Part shown: positions 1-8,167 of the stretch, piece by piece
Layout: every line of letters begins with the position of its first letter
How positions within the stretch are numbered: the stretch's first letter is position 1
Translations under genes and position numbers: made by a program
Source of the DNA: RDYZ01 sp964518905
GTDB taxonomy: Bacteria > Cyanobacteriota > Cyanobacteriia > Cyanobacteriales > Geitlerinemataceae
Assembly (NCBI GenBank): GCA_964518905.1
Contig: CAZFJL010000005.1
Span: 1 to 64,000 of the forward strand
DNA length: 64,000 nucleotides
Reading direction: 5' to 3'
The notes under the pieces: generated by a model
What the model was told of the DNA's origin: nothing
Databases searched by the model: none
The model's input: only the letters and a program-made list of their open reading frames with translations

Positions 1-125
1 CCTGATTTAAACGCCTTTTCCTCTGAGTAAAACTACTTATTCAGAAGTCCTCTGAGGAACTATCTGATTTTGCAATTCAAGCATATCCTCATCCCATAGA
101 TATTATCAAAAACGATATTGCTGAT

Positions 126-347
126 ATGACTCAAAGTCAGTCAGATACAGTAATGATTGATAGCGAAACAGATTCAAATAGTGAAGCGATTACGACACAA
201 GATCTCTGTTCTCGCTTTGGAATCAGTTACTCTGGCTATCGCCAGCAAGCACGGCGTTTTGGTATGGAACCAGCAGAATGGCTCTCTCACAAGACAGGCT
301 GGAAATATATCGGGAACAGACGTTCACGTCGATGGACACAATCTTAA
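126..347 (+). CDS. small hypothetical protein, possibly remnant of a larger gene
   Basis: Function not recognised. The 73-residue product has an acidic, Ser/Thr-rich N-terminal third and then a basic part ending in a run of Arg and Trp (GNRRSRRWTQS). The stretch starting TTQDLCSRFGISYSGYRQQ could be a short helix-turn-helix, but this is weak. The same frame stays open upstream to about position 27, reading plausible protein (SSEELSDF, YPHPIDIIKND) before an in-frame stop at 24-26. The gene may therefore start earlier with a non-ATG codon, or be the 3' end of a larger gene broken by mutation. Base use is AT-rich, like the next gene and unlike the rest of the window. Confidence 0.35.
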   Translation: MTQSQSDTVMIDSETDSNSEAITTQDLCSRFGISYSGYRQQARRFGMEPAEWLSHKTGWKYIGNRRSRRWTQS

Positions 348-530
348 TCGAACAAAGTTTGCACTTTTCTACTTGATCTGAATCACGTTATATCTATTGT
401 TTCCAAGCTCTGCATCAATTCGTAGGGTGGTCATTGCCCATTTACTAACAATCCTAATACCTCGTCTAAATTATCGAAGCCGGAGCTTATCAAGCAAAAT
501 AGATCGTGAATAGGTCAACAAACTAAACCA
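348..530. other. intergenic stretch with a degenerate palindromic repeat
   Basis: Short AT-rich gap. At 422-440 the bases GTAGGGTGGTCATTGCCCA resemble a decayed half of the GGGTGGGC/GCCCACCC repeat found four more times in the window. Another fragment of the same kind lies near 1061-1079, between the endonuclease and the sugar nucleotidyltransferase. Confidence 0.4.
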
Positions 531-1040
531 ATGCCAAAACAAAAAAAAGACATTCCAGCTATGCTTTGGGATGCCGGAATAAACTTTGTCAAAAAACAGG
601 TTTCTAGCCAGATTCAAGATTGGTTATTCGAGCAAATATTGGGTAACGATCCAGACCTACTCGCATTAACCCGAAAAATTGACGAGATGAAAGGAGAAGA
701 ATTTGAAGACTTTTTAGCAACGTGTTTTAAACGTATCGGCTATTACGTTGAACGAACTCCCCACACCAATGACTTTGGCGCAGACTTGATTTTGGTTAAA
801 GATAGGAAAAAAACCGTTGTTCAGGTCAAACGCTACAAAAAAAATGTCGGTAGCGCCGCCGTACAAGAAGTCGTGGCCGCTTTACCCTACTACCGGGCAA
901 CTTTGGGCATGGTGGTGACCAATAGCGCCTACACCGCTAGCGCCAAAAAACTCGCCCAAGCGAATAACATCACCCTCTGGGATCGATCGCACCTGTTTGA
1001 CCTCATTCGCCAAGCAGCCCAACGAACCCCAGCACCATGA
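531..1040 (+). CDS. Mrr-like restriction endonuclease-fold protein
   Basis: Likely a DNA-cleaving or DNA-binding protein of the Mrr_cat (restriction endonuclease type IV-like) family. The 169-residue product has a helical N-terminal half, then the fold signature: Glu56/Glu57 in the GEEFEDF helix, Asp85 in DFGADLIL, and Gln98-x-Lys100 in VVQVKRY, matching the D...QxK variant of the PD-(D/E)xK core. The later segment VVTNSAYTASAKKLA is also typical of Mrr domains. There is no partner methyltransferase nearby, so a classical restriction-modification pair is unlikely. A type IV or repair-like role is possible. The A/T-rich codons (many AAA) suggest a laterally acquired gene. Start is the ATG after the AT-rich leader. 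Confidence 0.8.
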   Translation: MPKQKKDIPAMLWDAGINFVKKQVSSQIQDWLFEQILGNDPDLLALTRKIDEMKGEEFEDFLATCFKRIGYYVERTPHTNDFGADLILVKDRKKTVVQVKRYKKNVGSAAVQEVVAALPYYRATLGMVVTNSAYTASAKKLAQANNITLWDRSHLFDLIRQAAQRTPAP

Positions 1041-1196
1041 ATTTCAAGCGTCATTGTCGGATAGTCATTGCCCACCGACTGGTGCCAATCCTGTAAACTC
1101 GGGTCACACAGAAAGCCATGAACACCGATCGCCCATAACCCGATCGCCCGTTCATGCATCCACCCCACAACCCCCAGCGCGATCCGAACCCAAGCG

Positions 1197-2270
1197 ATGA
1201 AAGCACTCATTCTGTCAGGAGGAAAAGGCACACGCCTGCGTCCCCTCACCTACACCGGCGCAAAACAGCTCGTCCCCGTCGCCAATAAACCGATCCTGTG
1301 GTACGGCATCGAAGGCATCGTCGCCGCAGGCATCACCGACATCGGCATCGTCATCAGCCCCGAAACCGGCGACGAAGTCCGATCGCGCACCGGCAACGGC
1401 GACCAATTCGGCGCGACCATTACCTATATTTGCCAAGACGAACCCCTCGGCCTCGCCCACGCCGTCAAAATTTCCCAGGACTTCCTCGGTGACTCGCCGT
1501 TTATCATGTTCCTCGGCGATAACCTGATCGAACACGAACTCAAATCATTTCTCGATCGCTTCATCGAAAAACAACTCGACGCCCTGATCCTGCTGCGCCC
1601 CGTGGAAAACCCGTCGGCCTTTGGCGTCGCGAAAGTCGATGACGATGGGCGGGTGTTGGCATTGGTCGAAAAACCGAAAGACCCGCCGTCAAACCTGGCA
1701 CTGGTGGGAATTTACTACTTTTCGCCCTACATTCACGAAGCGATCGCCCAGATCCAACCCTCCGCACGGGGCGAACTGGAAATCACCGACGCGATCCAGA
1801 AGCTAATCGACCTCGATCGCCCGGTGGACTCGCGCGTGATTAAAGGTTGGTGGCTCGATACCGGGAAAAAAGATGACTTGCTCAGTGCGAATCAAATTGT
1901 GCTGGATGCCCAGGTGGTGACCGACATTCGGGGAGAGCTGGATAAGGCGACCAAAATTGACGGGCGGGTGCGGATTGGCGCGGGGTCAACGGTGAAAAAT
2001 AGCCTGATCCGGGGGCCGGTGGCGATCGGCGAAAACTGCCGCATCGAGAACTGTTTCATCGGCCCCTACAGCAGCATCGCCGACGGTGTCACCCTGCTGG
2101 ACACCGACATCGAACACAGCGTCATTTTGCGCGATGCGACGATTTCGGGCATCAAACAGCGTATCGTCGATAGCTTGATCGGACAGCGGGCGCGATTGGG
2201 TGAAGCGTTGCCGCGTCCGAAGGCGCTACGGTTCATGATTGGCGATGATTGTCAGGTGGAACTGGTGTAG
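1197..2270 (+). CDS. rfbA: glucose-1-phosphate thymidylyltransferase (long, LbH-containing form)
   Basis: Transfers a nucleotidyl group from dTTP (or a related NTP) to a sugar 1-phosphate, giving dTDP-glucose-type precursors for surface polysaccharide. The N-terminal Rossmann-like domain carries GGKGTRLRPLT (residues about 8-18), which binds the nucleotide phosphates, followed by LVPVANKPI and the FLGDNL metal/sugar site near residue 108. Residues from about 245 to 350 form hexapeptide turns (left-handed beta-helix), so this is the 350-residue 'long' class rather than the 290-residue RmlA. No other dTDP-rhamnose genes are adjacent, and the exact sugar is not established. The stop is 22 bases before the next start, so the two genes may be co-transcribed. 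Confidence 0.85.
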   Translation: MKALILSGGKGTRLRPLTYTGAKQLVPVANKPILWYGIEGIVAAGITDIGIVISPETGDEVRSRTGNGDQFGATITYICQDEPLGLAHAVKISQDFLGDSPFIMFLGDNLIEHELKSFLDRFIEKQLDALILLRPVENPSAFGVAKVDDDGRVLALVEKPKDPPSNLALVGIYYFSPYIHEAIAQIQPSARGELEITDAIQKLIDLDRPVDSRVIKGWWLDTGKKDDLLSANQIVLDAQVVTDIRGELDKATKIDGRVRIGAGSTVKNSLIRGPVAIGENCRIENCFIGPYSSIADGVTLLDTDIEHSVILRDATISGIKQRIVDSLIGQRARLGEALPRPKALRFMIGDDCQVELV

Positions 2271-2292
2271 TTACTGGGTGAAGGACGACAGG

Positions 2293-3837
2293 ATGACAGG
2301 TAATAACACCAGCAATACCTACGATGCGATCGTGATTGGTAGCGGGATCGGTGGTCTGTGTGCGGCGGCGATGCTGGCACGGTATGGCAAACGGGTGGTG
2401 GTCTGCGAAAGCCATAGCGTTGCCGGTGGTGCGGCGCACGAGTTTGTCCGCGATGGCTTTCGGTTTGATTCGGGGCCGTCGTTTTATTGCGGCCTGAGCG
2501 ATCGCACCAGCCTAAATCCGCTGCGCCAAGTCCTCGACGCGATCGGCGAAACCGTCGAAGCGATCGCCTACGATCCCCTCGGTCACTATCATTTTCCCGA
2601 TCGCAGCGTGCCGATTTACGGCAACGCCGAACGCTATCGCGTCGAACTCGCCAAGGTCACGCCCACCGGAGCGGCGGAGTTTGCCGAATTTGAGCGGGCG
2701 ATGCTGCGGATGTATGCGGGCTTGCGGGGTGTGCCGTCGATCGCGCTGCGGGCGGACTGGCAGGCGATACCGCTGCTGTTGTCGCGCTACGCGATCGGGA
2801 TGCTGAAGCTGTTGCCCTCGATCGCCGACGTGGAAAAATCCGTCGGGCGGATCGCCGATCGCTACATTCGCGATCCCTGGGTGCGGCGTCTGCTCGATAT
2901 TGAATGCTTCTTGCTGTCGGGACTGAAGGCGCACGGGACGATCGCGCCGGAGGTGGCGTTTATGTTGGGTGAACGCGATCGATCGGTGATCGATTATCCG
3001 ATCGGCGGCAGCGGGGCGATCGTTGATGCGTTGGTGCGAGGTTTAGAGAAATGGGGCGGTGCGTTGCGGCTGCGATCGCCTGTGGAGCAAATCACGATCA
3101 AGAATGGTCGTGCGGTTGGGGTACGGCTGAAATCCGGCGAGAATTTGCACGCGCCGATCGTGATTTCCAACGTGACGATTTGGGACACGTACAGCCAGTT
3201 ATTAGACGCGGACGATCTACCCGATCGCGATCGGCAAACGGCGATCGCCACGCCCGCGATCGATAGCTTCATGCATCTCCATCTCGGCATTCGCGCCGAT
3301 GGTCTCGACGGTCTGACCGGCCATCATGTCGTGATCCATGACCCCGATCGCGACATCACCGAACCGGGCAATACCTGCATGGTCTCGATTCCCACGGTTT
3401 GGGATCGCAGCCTCGCCCCCGAGGGTCACCACGCGATTCATGCCTACACGCTCGAACCGTTTGAAACCTGGGAAAATATTGACAGACCGAGCGCTGCCTA
3501 CGATCAACTCAAACACGATCGCGCCCAATCGCTCTACCGCGCCCTCGAACGCATTATCCCCGACCTCCGCGATCGGCTCGTCCTCGATCTGATCGGCACG
3601 CCGCTCACCCACGCCCGCTTCCTGCGACGCCACCACGGAACCTACGGCCCCGCCATTCCCGCCGAACGCGATCGTTTTCCAACCTGTCAGACACCCATAC
3701 CGGGACTCTACCGCGTCGGGGATAGCACGATGCCGGGAATCGGGGTTCCCGCCGTGGCCGCGTCAGGGATTCTCTGTGCGAATTCGTTGGTGAGTAATGA
3801 TCAGGTGGTCGAAATGTTGAACGCGATCGGCTGTTAG
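2293..3837 (+). CDS. CrtISO/phytoene desaturase-like FAD-dependent oxidoreductase
   Basis: An FAD enzyme of the carotenoid isomerase/desaturase superfamily (COG1233). Seen in the sequence: the dinucleotide-binding motif GSGIGGLCAA near residue 17, a following acidic CESHSVAGGAA, the DGFRFDSGPS segment typical of CrtI/CrtISO proteins, and the C-terminal FAD-binding stretch GLYRVGDSTMPGIGVPA. Length 514 is normal. Start chosen at the ATG at 2293 because AAGGACGACAGG lies just before it. An in-frame ATG at 2239 would overlap rfbA by 32 bases. The substrate could be a carotenoid or another isoprenoid. No carotenoid genes are next to it, so the assignment stays at family level. Confidence 0.75.
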   Translation: MTGNNTSNTYDAIVIGSGIGGLCAAAMLARYGKRVVVCESHSVAGGAAHEFVRDGFRFDSGPSFYCGLSDRTSLNPLRQVLDAIGETVEAIAYDPLGHYHFPDRSVPIYGNAERYRVELAKVTPTGAAEFAEFERAMLRMYAGLRGVPSIALRADWQAIPLLLSRYAIGMLKLLPSIADVEKSVGRIADRYIRDPWVRRLLDIECFLLSGLKAHGTIAPEVAFMLGERDRSVIDYPIGGSGAIVDALVRGLEKWGGALRLRSPVEQITIKNGRAVGVRLKSGENLHAPIVISNVTIWDTYSQLLDADDLPDRDRQTAIATPAIDSFMHLHLGIRADGLDGLTGHHVVIHDPDRDITEPGNTCMVSIPTVWDRSLAPEGHHAIHAYTLEPFETWENIDRPSAAYDQLKHDRAQSLYRALERIIPDLRDRLVLDLIGTPLTHARFLRRHHGTYGPAIPAERDRFPTCQTPIPGLYRVGDSTMPGIGVPAVAASGILCANSLVSNDQVVEMLNAIGC

Positions 3838-3838
3838 C

Positions 3839-3960
3839 CGTAGGGTGGGCAGCCGTAGGGTGGGCACTGCCCACCACGATCAATGTGCGGGCAAAGCGTT
3901 AGCAAGATTTCCGCAATCAACGGGCGAATTGTCGTGATGGTGGGCGATGCCCACCCTACC
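3839..3960. repeat. nested palindromic repeat, GGGTGGGC family (copy 1)
   Basis: Begins GTAGGGTGGGCAGCC, GTAGGGTGGGCACTGCCCACC, and closes with GGTGGGCGATGCCCACCCTAC. Each half is itself a near-perfect palindrome and the two halves pair with each other, so the element can fold as one long hairpin or two short ones. It lies between two convergent genes. Related copies are at 6137-6208, 15051-15112 and 27067-27186. Non-autonomous repeats of this look are common in cyanobacterial intergenic DNA. Confidence 0.85.
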
Positions 3961-4058
3961 AACAGCAAAAAACGCGGAAGTTAAAAAACTTCCGCGCGTC
4001 AAAATGAGTGATACCTGAGCGATGACGATGTGTAGATAAGTCAGCGCGAGGCTAGGCA

Positions 4059-4334
4059 TCAGCCCCCAGCAACTGCGGGGACGATGCTGACTTCATCACC
4101 ATCACTCAAGACTGTTTCCGTGTTTTCCAGGAAGCGGATATCTTCACTGTTCACGTAAAAATTTAGAAAGCGACGCGGCTTGCCCGTCTCGTCACAAAGA
4201 CGATCTTTAATGCCAGGGCAGATTGAATCCAACGCGTCAACGAGCTGCGCGATCGAGCTGGCGTCACACTCGATCGTGGCTTGCCCATTGGTGAATTTCT
4301 GGAGCGGGGTCGGGATGAGAACTTTAACGGACAT
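4059..4334 (-). CDS. MoaD/ThiS family sulfur-carrier-like protein
   Basis: A 91-residue beta-grasp protein of the MoaD/ThiS (ubiquitin-like) family. It begins MSVKVLIPTPLQKFT and ends SIVPAVAGG; the C-terminal Gly-Gly is the residue pair that is adenylated and turned into a thiocarboxylate in sulfur carriers. The internal LSDGDEVSIVPAV is the family's most conserved strand. It is encoded downstream of threonine synthase on the same strand, separated by a 337-base structured spacer. No moaE, thiG or E1-like gene is present. By analogy with CysO/CysM, where a carrier feeds sulfide to a fold-II PLP enzyme, it may deliver sulfur to a PLP enzyme. That role is inference. Confidence 0.8.
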   Translation of the reverse strand: MSVKVLIPTPLQKFTNGQATIECDASSIAQLVDALDSICPGIKDRLCDETGKPRRFLNFYVNSEDIRFLENTETVLSDGDEVSIVPAVAGG

Positions 4335-4465
4335 GAGAACTTTATAAAAAACGAGCTAAAGAATGTGGGGGTGAAATGAGCGACTTAGGTCAATCAGTTA
4401 GACCAAACAGAGACACTCGCGAAAGCCTGCCTGTGTCTGCTAGAGGCGCGATCGCATAGATCGCG

Positions 4466-4535
4466 GTCTCAACTCATTAAATGACCAGAGTGATTGAGAC
4501 TTGAGGAGAGTTACTTCACTCGCCCTCAATCACTC
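4466..4535 (-). promoter_or_regulatory. overlapping alternative hairpins upstream of the MoaD-like gene
   Basis: An 11-bp inverted repeat (GAGTGATTGAG at 4488-4498 with CTCAATCACTC at 4525-4535) overlaps a 7-bp one (GTCTCAA at 4466-4472 with TTGAGAC at 4494-4500). The two stems share bases 4494-4498, so they cannot form together. This is the layout of an attenuator or riboswitch-like leader, but no known riboswitch class was recognised. Confidence 0.45.
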
Positions 4536-4549
4536 CGGCTTCAGACTAT

Positions 4550-4671
4550 CCCTCTTTTGTCACTCTCCGATTCGATAACGAGTTTGCGTTATTTCAGCCA
4601 TCTCTTAAATGAGAGCGAGAACGAAAGAATAAGGGTTTCAGCCGTTCTTTTTGAAGAGTGACAAAAGAGGG
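4550..4671 (-). promoter_or_regulatory. 17-bp inverted repeat abutting the thrC stop codon
   Basis: CCCTCTTTTGTCACTCT at 4550-4566 is the exact reverse complement of 4655-4671, with 88 bases between. The outer arm touches the thrC stop codon. The spacer contains smaller pairings and two GGCTGAAA copies on the minus strand. It could be a 3' stability element or terminator for thrC, or part of the leader of the next gene. Confidence 0.5.
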
Positions 4672-5979
4672 CTATACCGTCGTTTGTTCCCAATCGAGGC
4701 GGTTGAGGGTGTTCGCACGCGCGAACGCGGCCTCGAAGGCTTCGAGTTTCGGCTCGATCGTCAGCGGCTCGCCGACGTAGGACGACACGGCTTCCTGGGT
4801 TTTGAGGCCGTTGCCGGTGATGTAGACGACGGTGGTTTCATCGGGGTTGATTTTGCCCGCTTCGACCAGTTTTTTGAGGACGGCGATCGTGGTGCCGCCA
4901 GCGGTTTCGGTGAAGATGCCTTCGGTTTCCGCCAGGAGCTTCATGCCGTCGATGATTTCCGCGTCGGTGACGTCTTCGATGTTGCCGTTGGTTTTCTTGG
5001 CGATTTCCAGGGCGTAAACACCATCGGCGGGGTTACCGATCGCGATCGACTTGGCGATCGTGCTCGGTTTCACCGGCTTGATGAAGTCACGATCTTCTTT
5101 GAACGCTTGGGAAATCGGCGAGCAACCTTCCGCCTGAGCGCCGCTGAAGCGCACATTTTTAGCGTCCACCAAACCACAATCAACAAACTCGTTAAAGCCT
5201 TTGTAGATCTTGGTGAACAGCGAACCGGACGCCAACGGCGCGACGATGTGGTCAGGCAGTTGCCAGCCGAGCTGCTCGGCGACCTCGTAACCGAGGGTTT
5301 TCGAGCCTTCCGAGTAGTACGGACGCAGGTTGATGTTGACGAAGCCCCAGCCGTGGGTGTTGGCGACTTCCGAACACAGGCGGTTGACCTGGTCGTAGTT
5401 GCCTTTGACGGCCATCAGGGTTGGGTTGTAGATCAGCGTGCCGAGGATTTTACCGGCTTCGAGATCGGCGGGAATGAAGACGCAGCAGTCAAGGCCAGCA
5501 TGGGCGGCGATCGCGGCGGTGGAGTTGGCCAGGTTGCCGGTGCTAGCACAGGAGACGGTCGTAAAACCCAGCTCACGAGCACGGGTCAGAGCCACAGAGA
5601 CCACGCGGTCTTTAAAGCTCAACGTCGGCATGTTGACCGCGTCGTTTTTAATGAAAAGCTTTTTCAGGCCGAGACGACGGGCGAGGCGCTTGGCTTCAAC
5701 CAAGGGCGTCATGCCTGTGCCCACGTCGATCGGGTCGTTGGACGAAACGGGCAAAAATTGACGGTAGCGCCAGATGGAGTTCGGACCGGCTTCGATCGTC
5801 TCGCGGGTGACGGTGTTGCGGATAACGTCGTAGTCGTATTTGACTTCCAGCGGGCCGAAGCATTCTTCACAAACGTGCTTGGCAACCGGCTCGTATTCAG
5901 TGCCACATTCTTTGCATTGCAGGCGGTTGAATGCGGGGGCGGTGCTTAGATTCTTCAGGCGCTCAATAGCTTGGGTCAT
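4672..5979 (-). CDS. thrC: threonine synthase
   Basis: PLP enzyme converting O-phospho-L-homoserine to L-threonine, the last step of threonine synthesis. The 435-residue protein starts with a zinc-ribbon-like segment (Cys22, Cys25, Cys37, Cys40) found in one class of bacterial and archaeal ThrC. The PLP lysine is Lys123 in TLSFKDR, and the phosphate-binding CASTGNLANS and the ITGNGLKT segment near the C terminus are both present. Start at the ATG giving MTQAIERLKN. The MoaD/ThiS-like gene lies downstream on the same strand. This pairing raises the possibility that the enzyme, or a paralogue, also uses a carrier thiocarboxylate as nucleophile, which is unproven. Confidence 0.93.
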   Translation of the reverse strand: MTQAIERLKNLSTAPAFNRLQCKECGTEYEPVAKHVCEECFGPLEVKYDYDVIRNTVTRETIEAGPNSIWRYRQFLPVSSNDPIDVGTGMTPLVEAKRLARRLGLKKLFIKNDAVNMPTLSFKDRVVSVALTRARELGFTTVSCASTGNLANSTAAIAAHAGLDCCVFIPADLEAGKILGTLIYNPTLMAVKGNYDQVNRLCSEVANTHGWGFVNINLRPYYSEGSKTLGYEVAEQLGWQLPDHIVAPLASGSLFTKIYKGFNEFVDCGLVDAKNVRFSGAQAEGCSPISQAFKEDRDFIKPVKPSTIAKSIAIGNPADGVYALEIAKKTNGNIEDVTDAEIIDGMKLLAETEGIFTETAGGTTIAVLKKLVEAGKINPDETTVVYITGNGLKTQEAVSSYVGEPLTIEPKLEAFEAAFARANTLNRLDWEQTTV

Positions 5980-6136
5980 GTCTCAAAAAAAGCGTTGTAA
6001 AACGCTGCCGTATCACTCATTGCGCAGCATCGTAACACGGTGTCAAACGGTCGCAAACTATACCCGACTTTTTTAGTCGGGATTTGATTGGGCGAAAAAA
6101 TAGTGATCGATCAACGTTGATCGATCGCCGTAGCCT

Positions 6137-6208
6137 GTAGGGTGGGCACTGCCCACCACGATCAGCCCGCGCATCAGTATCCGTGATGGTGGGCGATGCC
6201 CACCCTAC
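6137..6208. repeat. nested palindromic repeat, GGGTGGGC family (copy 2)
   Basis: The cleanest copy. GTAGGGTGGGCACTGCCCACC at the left pairs with GGTGGGCGATGCCCACCCTAC at the right around a 30-base centre. It lies just past the 3' end of the TRAP binding-protein gene, in the 252-base gap before thrC. Confidence 0.85.
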
Positions 6209-6231
6209 AAAACTGAATAAACCTGAAAACG

Positions 6232-7338
6232 TTAAGACGGAACCGGAGGGGTGACGTAGGACGCAAAACTCAGCTCATTGACGGCATTCCAGGCGCGAAT
6301 CTCGTCTCGGAAGGCTGACCATTGGTCATAGACCTCTTTAAAGGTGGCGTCTTTGCCCGCATTTTCTTCGAGCAACTCCTGAGACGCTTTCTGCGCTGCG
6401 TCCAAAATCTCTGGGCTATAGGCGCGAAGCTTCGTGCCGCTCGCGATCAACTCCTTCAGCGCTTGACTGTTCAGGGCGTCGTATCGCGCCAGCATCATCA
6501 TGTTCGACTCGATCGTTGCTGTTTTAAACGCTTCTTGATACTCCGGCGGCAAGCTGTTCCATTCGTTGAGGTTGACCAGCACATCGAGCGTTGCGCCCGG
6601 TTCCCACCAGCCCGGATAGTAGTAAAACGGTGCAGCGGTATTTAAGCCCAGTTTTTGATCGTCGTAGGGGCCAACCCATTCGGCAGCATCGATCGCGCCG
6701 CGATCGAGCGCCAAGAATACCTCACTTCCCGGCAACACCTGAACATTAACGCCCAAGCGTGACATCACCTCGCCGCCCAAACCCGGAATCCGCATTTTCA
6801 GACCATTGAGATCCGCCAGTGTTTTAATCTCGCGTTTAAACCAGCCGCCCATTTGCGTGCCGGTATTTCCCGCCGGAAAGCTAATAATCCCGAACTGTGC
6901 ATAGATTTTATGGATCAGTTCCAGGCCACCGGCCTGATACATCCAAGCGTTGTGCTGCTGGGCATTGAGTCCGAAGGGCATCGCCGTCGCAAACCCGAGG
7001 GCGGGATTTTTGCCAATGTAGTAGTAGCTCGCTGTGTGGCCACACTGGATCGTTCCATCCTGTACCGCGTCCATGACCTGTAGCGCCGGGACCAGCTCGC
7101 CCGCCGCGTAGATCTCGATCGTAAACCGCCCGTCGGTCATGGCACTGACGCGATCGGCGATCGTCTGCGCCCCGCCGTAAATCGTGTCGAGCGAAGTCGG
7201 CCAACTAGCGGCCATCGTCCAGTTCACTCGGGGTAGGCGGTTGCTGTCCGTGCTGTTGGTCGCGGCTGGACTGCACGCGGCGATCGCAGCAGTTGCGCCA
7301 CCGAGAGCAGCATGGCGAAGCAAATTACGACGTTTCAT
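6232..7338 (-). CDS. TRAP transporter solute-binding lipoprotein (DctP family)
   Basis: Extracytoplasmic binding protein of a TRAP-type transporter. The N terminus MKRRNLLRHAALGG has a twin-arginine pair, then a hydrophobic stretch ending in AIAAC, so it looks like a Tat-exported protein anchored by a lipid on Cys. The mature part shows DctP features: the ADLNGLKMRIPGLGGE segment, then a region ending in LDRGAIDAAEWVGPYDD, as in the subgroup that binds alpha-keto or other small organic acids (TakP-like). Length 368 fits. No DctQ/DctM membrane genes are within reach, so they must be elsewhere or the protein works alone. The ligand is not known. Confidence 0.85.
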   Translation of the reverse strand: MKRRNLLRHAALGGATAAIAACSPAATNSTDSNRLPRVNWTMAASWPTSLDTIYGGAQTIADRVSAMTDGRFTIEIYAAGELVPALQVMDAVQDGTIQCGHTASYYYIGKNPALGFATAMPFGLNAQQHNAWMYQAGGLELIHKIYAQFGIISFPAGNTGTQMGGWFKREIKTLADLNGLKMRIPGLGGEVMSRLGVNVQVLPGSEVFLALDRGAIDAAEWVGPYDDQKLGLNTAAPFYYYPGWWEPGATLDVLVNLNEWNSLPPEYQEAFKTATIESNMMMLARYDALNSQALKELIASGTKLRAYSPEILDAAQKASQELLEENAGKDATFKEVYDQWSAFRDEIRAWNAVNELSFASYVTPPVPS

Positions 7339-7569
7339 ATATGTATAAGTCTAGATGAGCTGCTATTTATGCTTAAATTCGTTGAAGACCGATCGCCTCA
7401 ACGAGAGAACAGAAAATTTAAGTAGCCCAAGATCATCAAACAGTGACCTCAGAGTGATCCATTCAATTGTTGGCCGGGGCTACTTAGAATCTCTAAAAGC
7501 TTAACCCCAGTCACGATCTCGCTCCCTGTTCAAATCTAGATTAATGCCCCCTCGTCAGCGAGCATAGCT

Positions 7570-7606
7570 ACACAAAAAGCGGGTTAGTTTAACCCGCTTT
7601 TTGTGT
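7570..7606. terminator. bidirectional terminator
   Basis: A perfect hairpin: ACACAAAAAGCGGGTTA and its reverse complement around a 3-base loop (GTT), with an A-run on one side and a T-run on the other, so it can work on either strand. It ends the RRM gene transcript (minus strand). The remaining gap between the two genes (7339-7705) holds the upstream region of the TRAP gene. Nothing else was recognised there. Confidence 0.85.
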
Positions 7607-7705
7607 ATCACATCGATCCATAAGACTGAATTATGATGTGTTGTGATGATTTCTCAAACATCGTTAATGTTTGATTGATAGCGACCTAGCTCAATCGCTA
7701 ATCAC

Positions 7706-8167
7706 TTAGGAATTGCTAGCTTGCGCTTCAAGTTGCTGCTTCAGCTTGGCCAACTCATCAGCCCAACGCGGATCGGGTTGACTGGAGGCAGCAGGAGAGG
7801 ACGAGGTGCTCGGTGCACGACCCGTCGTTGCTGCTGATTTACCGCCGCGACGTGCGCCGTCTCCGCCACGGCCACCACCGCTACGAGCTGCTGCCGGAGC
7901 CGGAGCTGCATCTTCTTTTTTGCGCGGTTGAGCCTTCTCGACTTTCAGATTCGCGTCCTTGAACGCTTGACCGTCATAGCTCGCGATGATTTTATCGGCT
8001 TCTTCATCGGTCTCAACGGTCACAAAGGCAAAACCACGGCACTTACCCGTTTTGCGATCGGTCACGATCTTGATCGATAGATCATCACCCGCATCTTTGA
8101 GTAATTCTTGCAGTTCGTCGCGTTCGACATCTTTGGGCAAATTACCAACGTAAAGGCGAATAGACAT
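7706..8167 (-). CDS. RRM-type RNA-binding protein
   Basis: Cyanobacterial Rbp protein with one RNA-recognition motif. RNP2 is LYVGNL (residues 5-10) and RNP1 is KCRGFAFV (42-49), both with the aromatic residues that stack on RNA bases. The C-terminal half is low-complexity: a Lys-rich stretch, Ala/Pro, then Gly-Arg-rich and Ser-rich segments, ending in a short predicted helix. Glycine-rich-tail Rbp genes are typically cold-induced and implicated in mRNA stability or localisation, which is family knowledge. The long non-coding leader upstream fits post-transcriptional control. Monocistronic, with a strong terminator about 100 bases downstream. Confidence 0.9.
   Translation of the reverse strand: MSIRLYVGNLPKDVERDELQELLKDAGDDLSIKIVTDRKTGKCRGFAFVTVETDEEADKIIASYDGQAFKDANLKVEKAQPRKKEDAAPAPAAARSGGGRGGDGARRGGKSAATTGRAPSTSSSPAASSQPDPRWADELAKLKQQLEAQASNS

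Noticed and set aside
929..1249. Minus-strand frame over the endonuclease 3' end and the rfbA 5' end
   Set aside because: It overlaps two genes with clear family matches and has no motif of its own.
4651..5949. A 432-codon plus-strand frame opposite thrC
   Set aside because: It is the antisense of a strongly conserved enzyme, and its protein has no recognisable domain. High-GC codon bias on the minus strand explains the lack of stops.
7339..7569. A possible tRNA or sRNA at the TRAP/RRM gap (TGTTCAAATC near 7528)
   Set aside because: It lacks the G-G before TTCAA and a matching arm set; no cloverleaf can be drawn.
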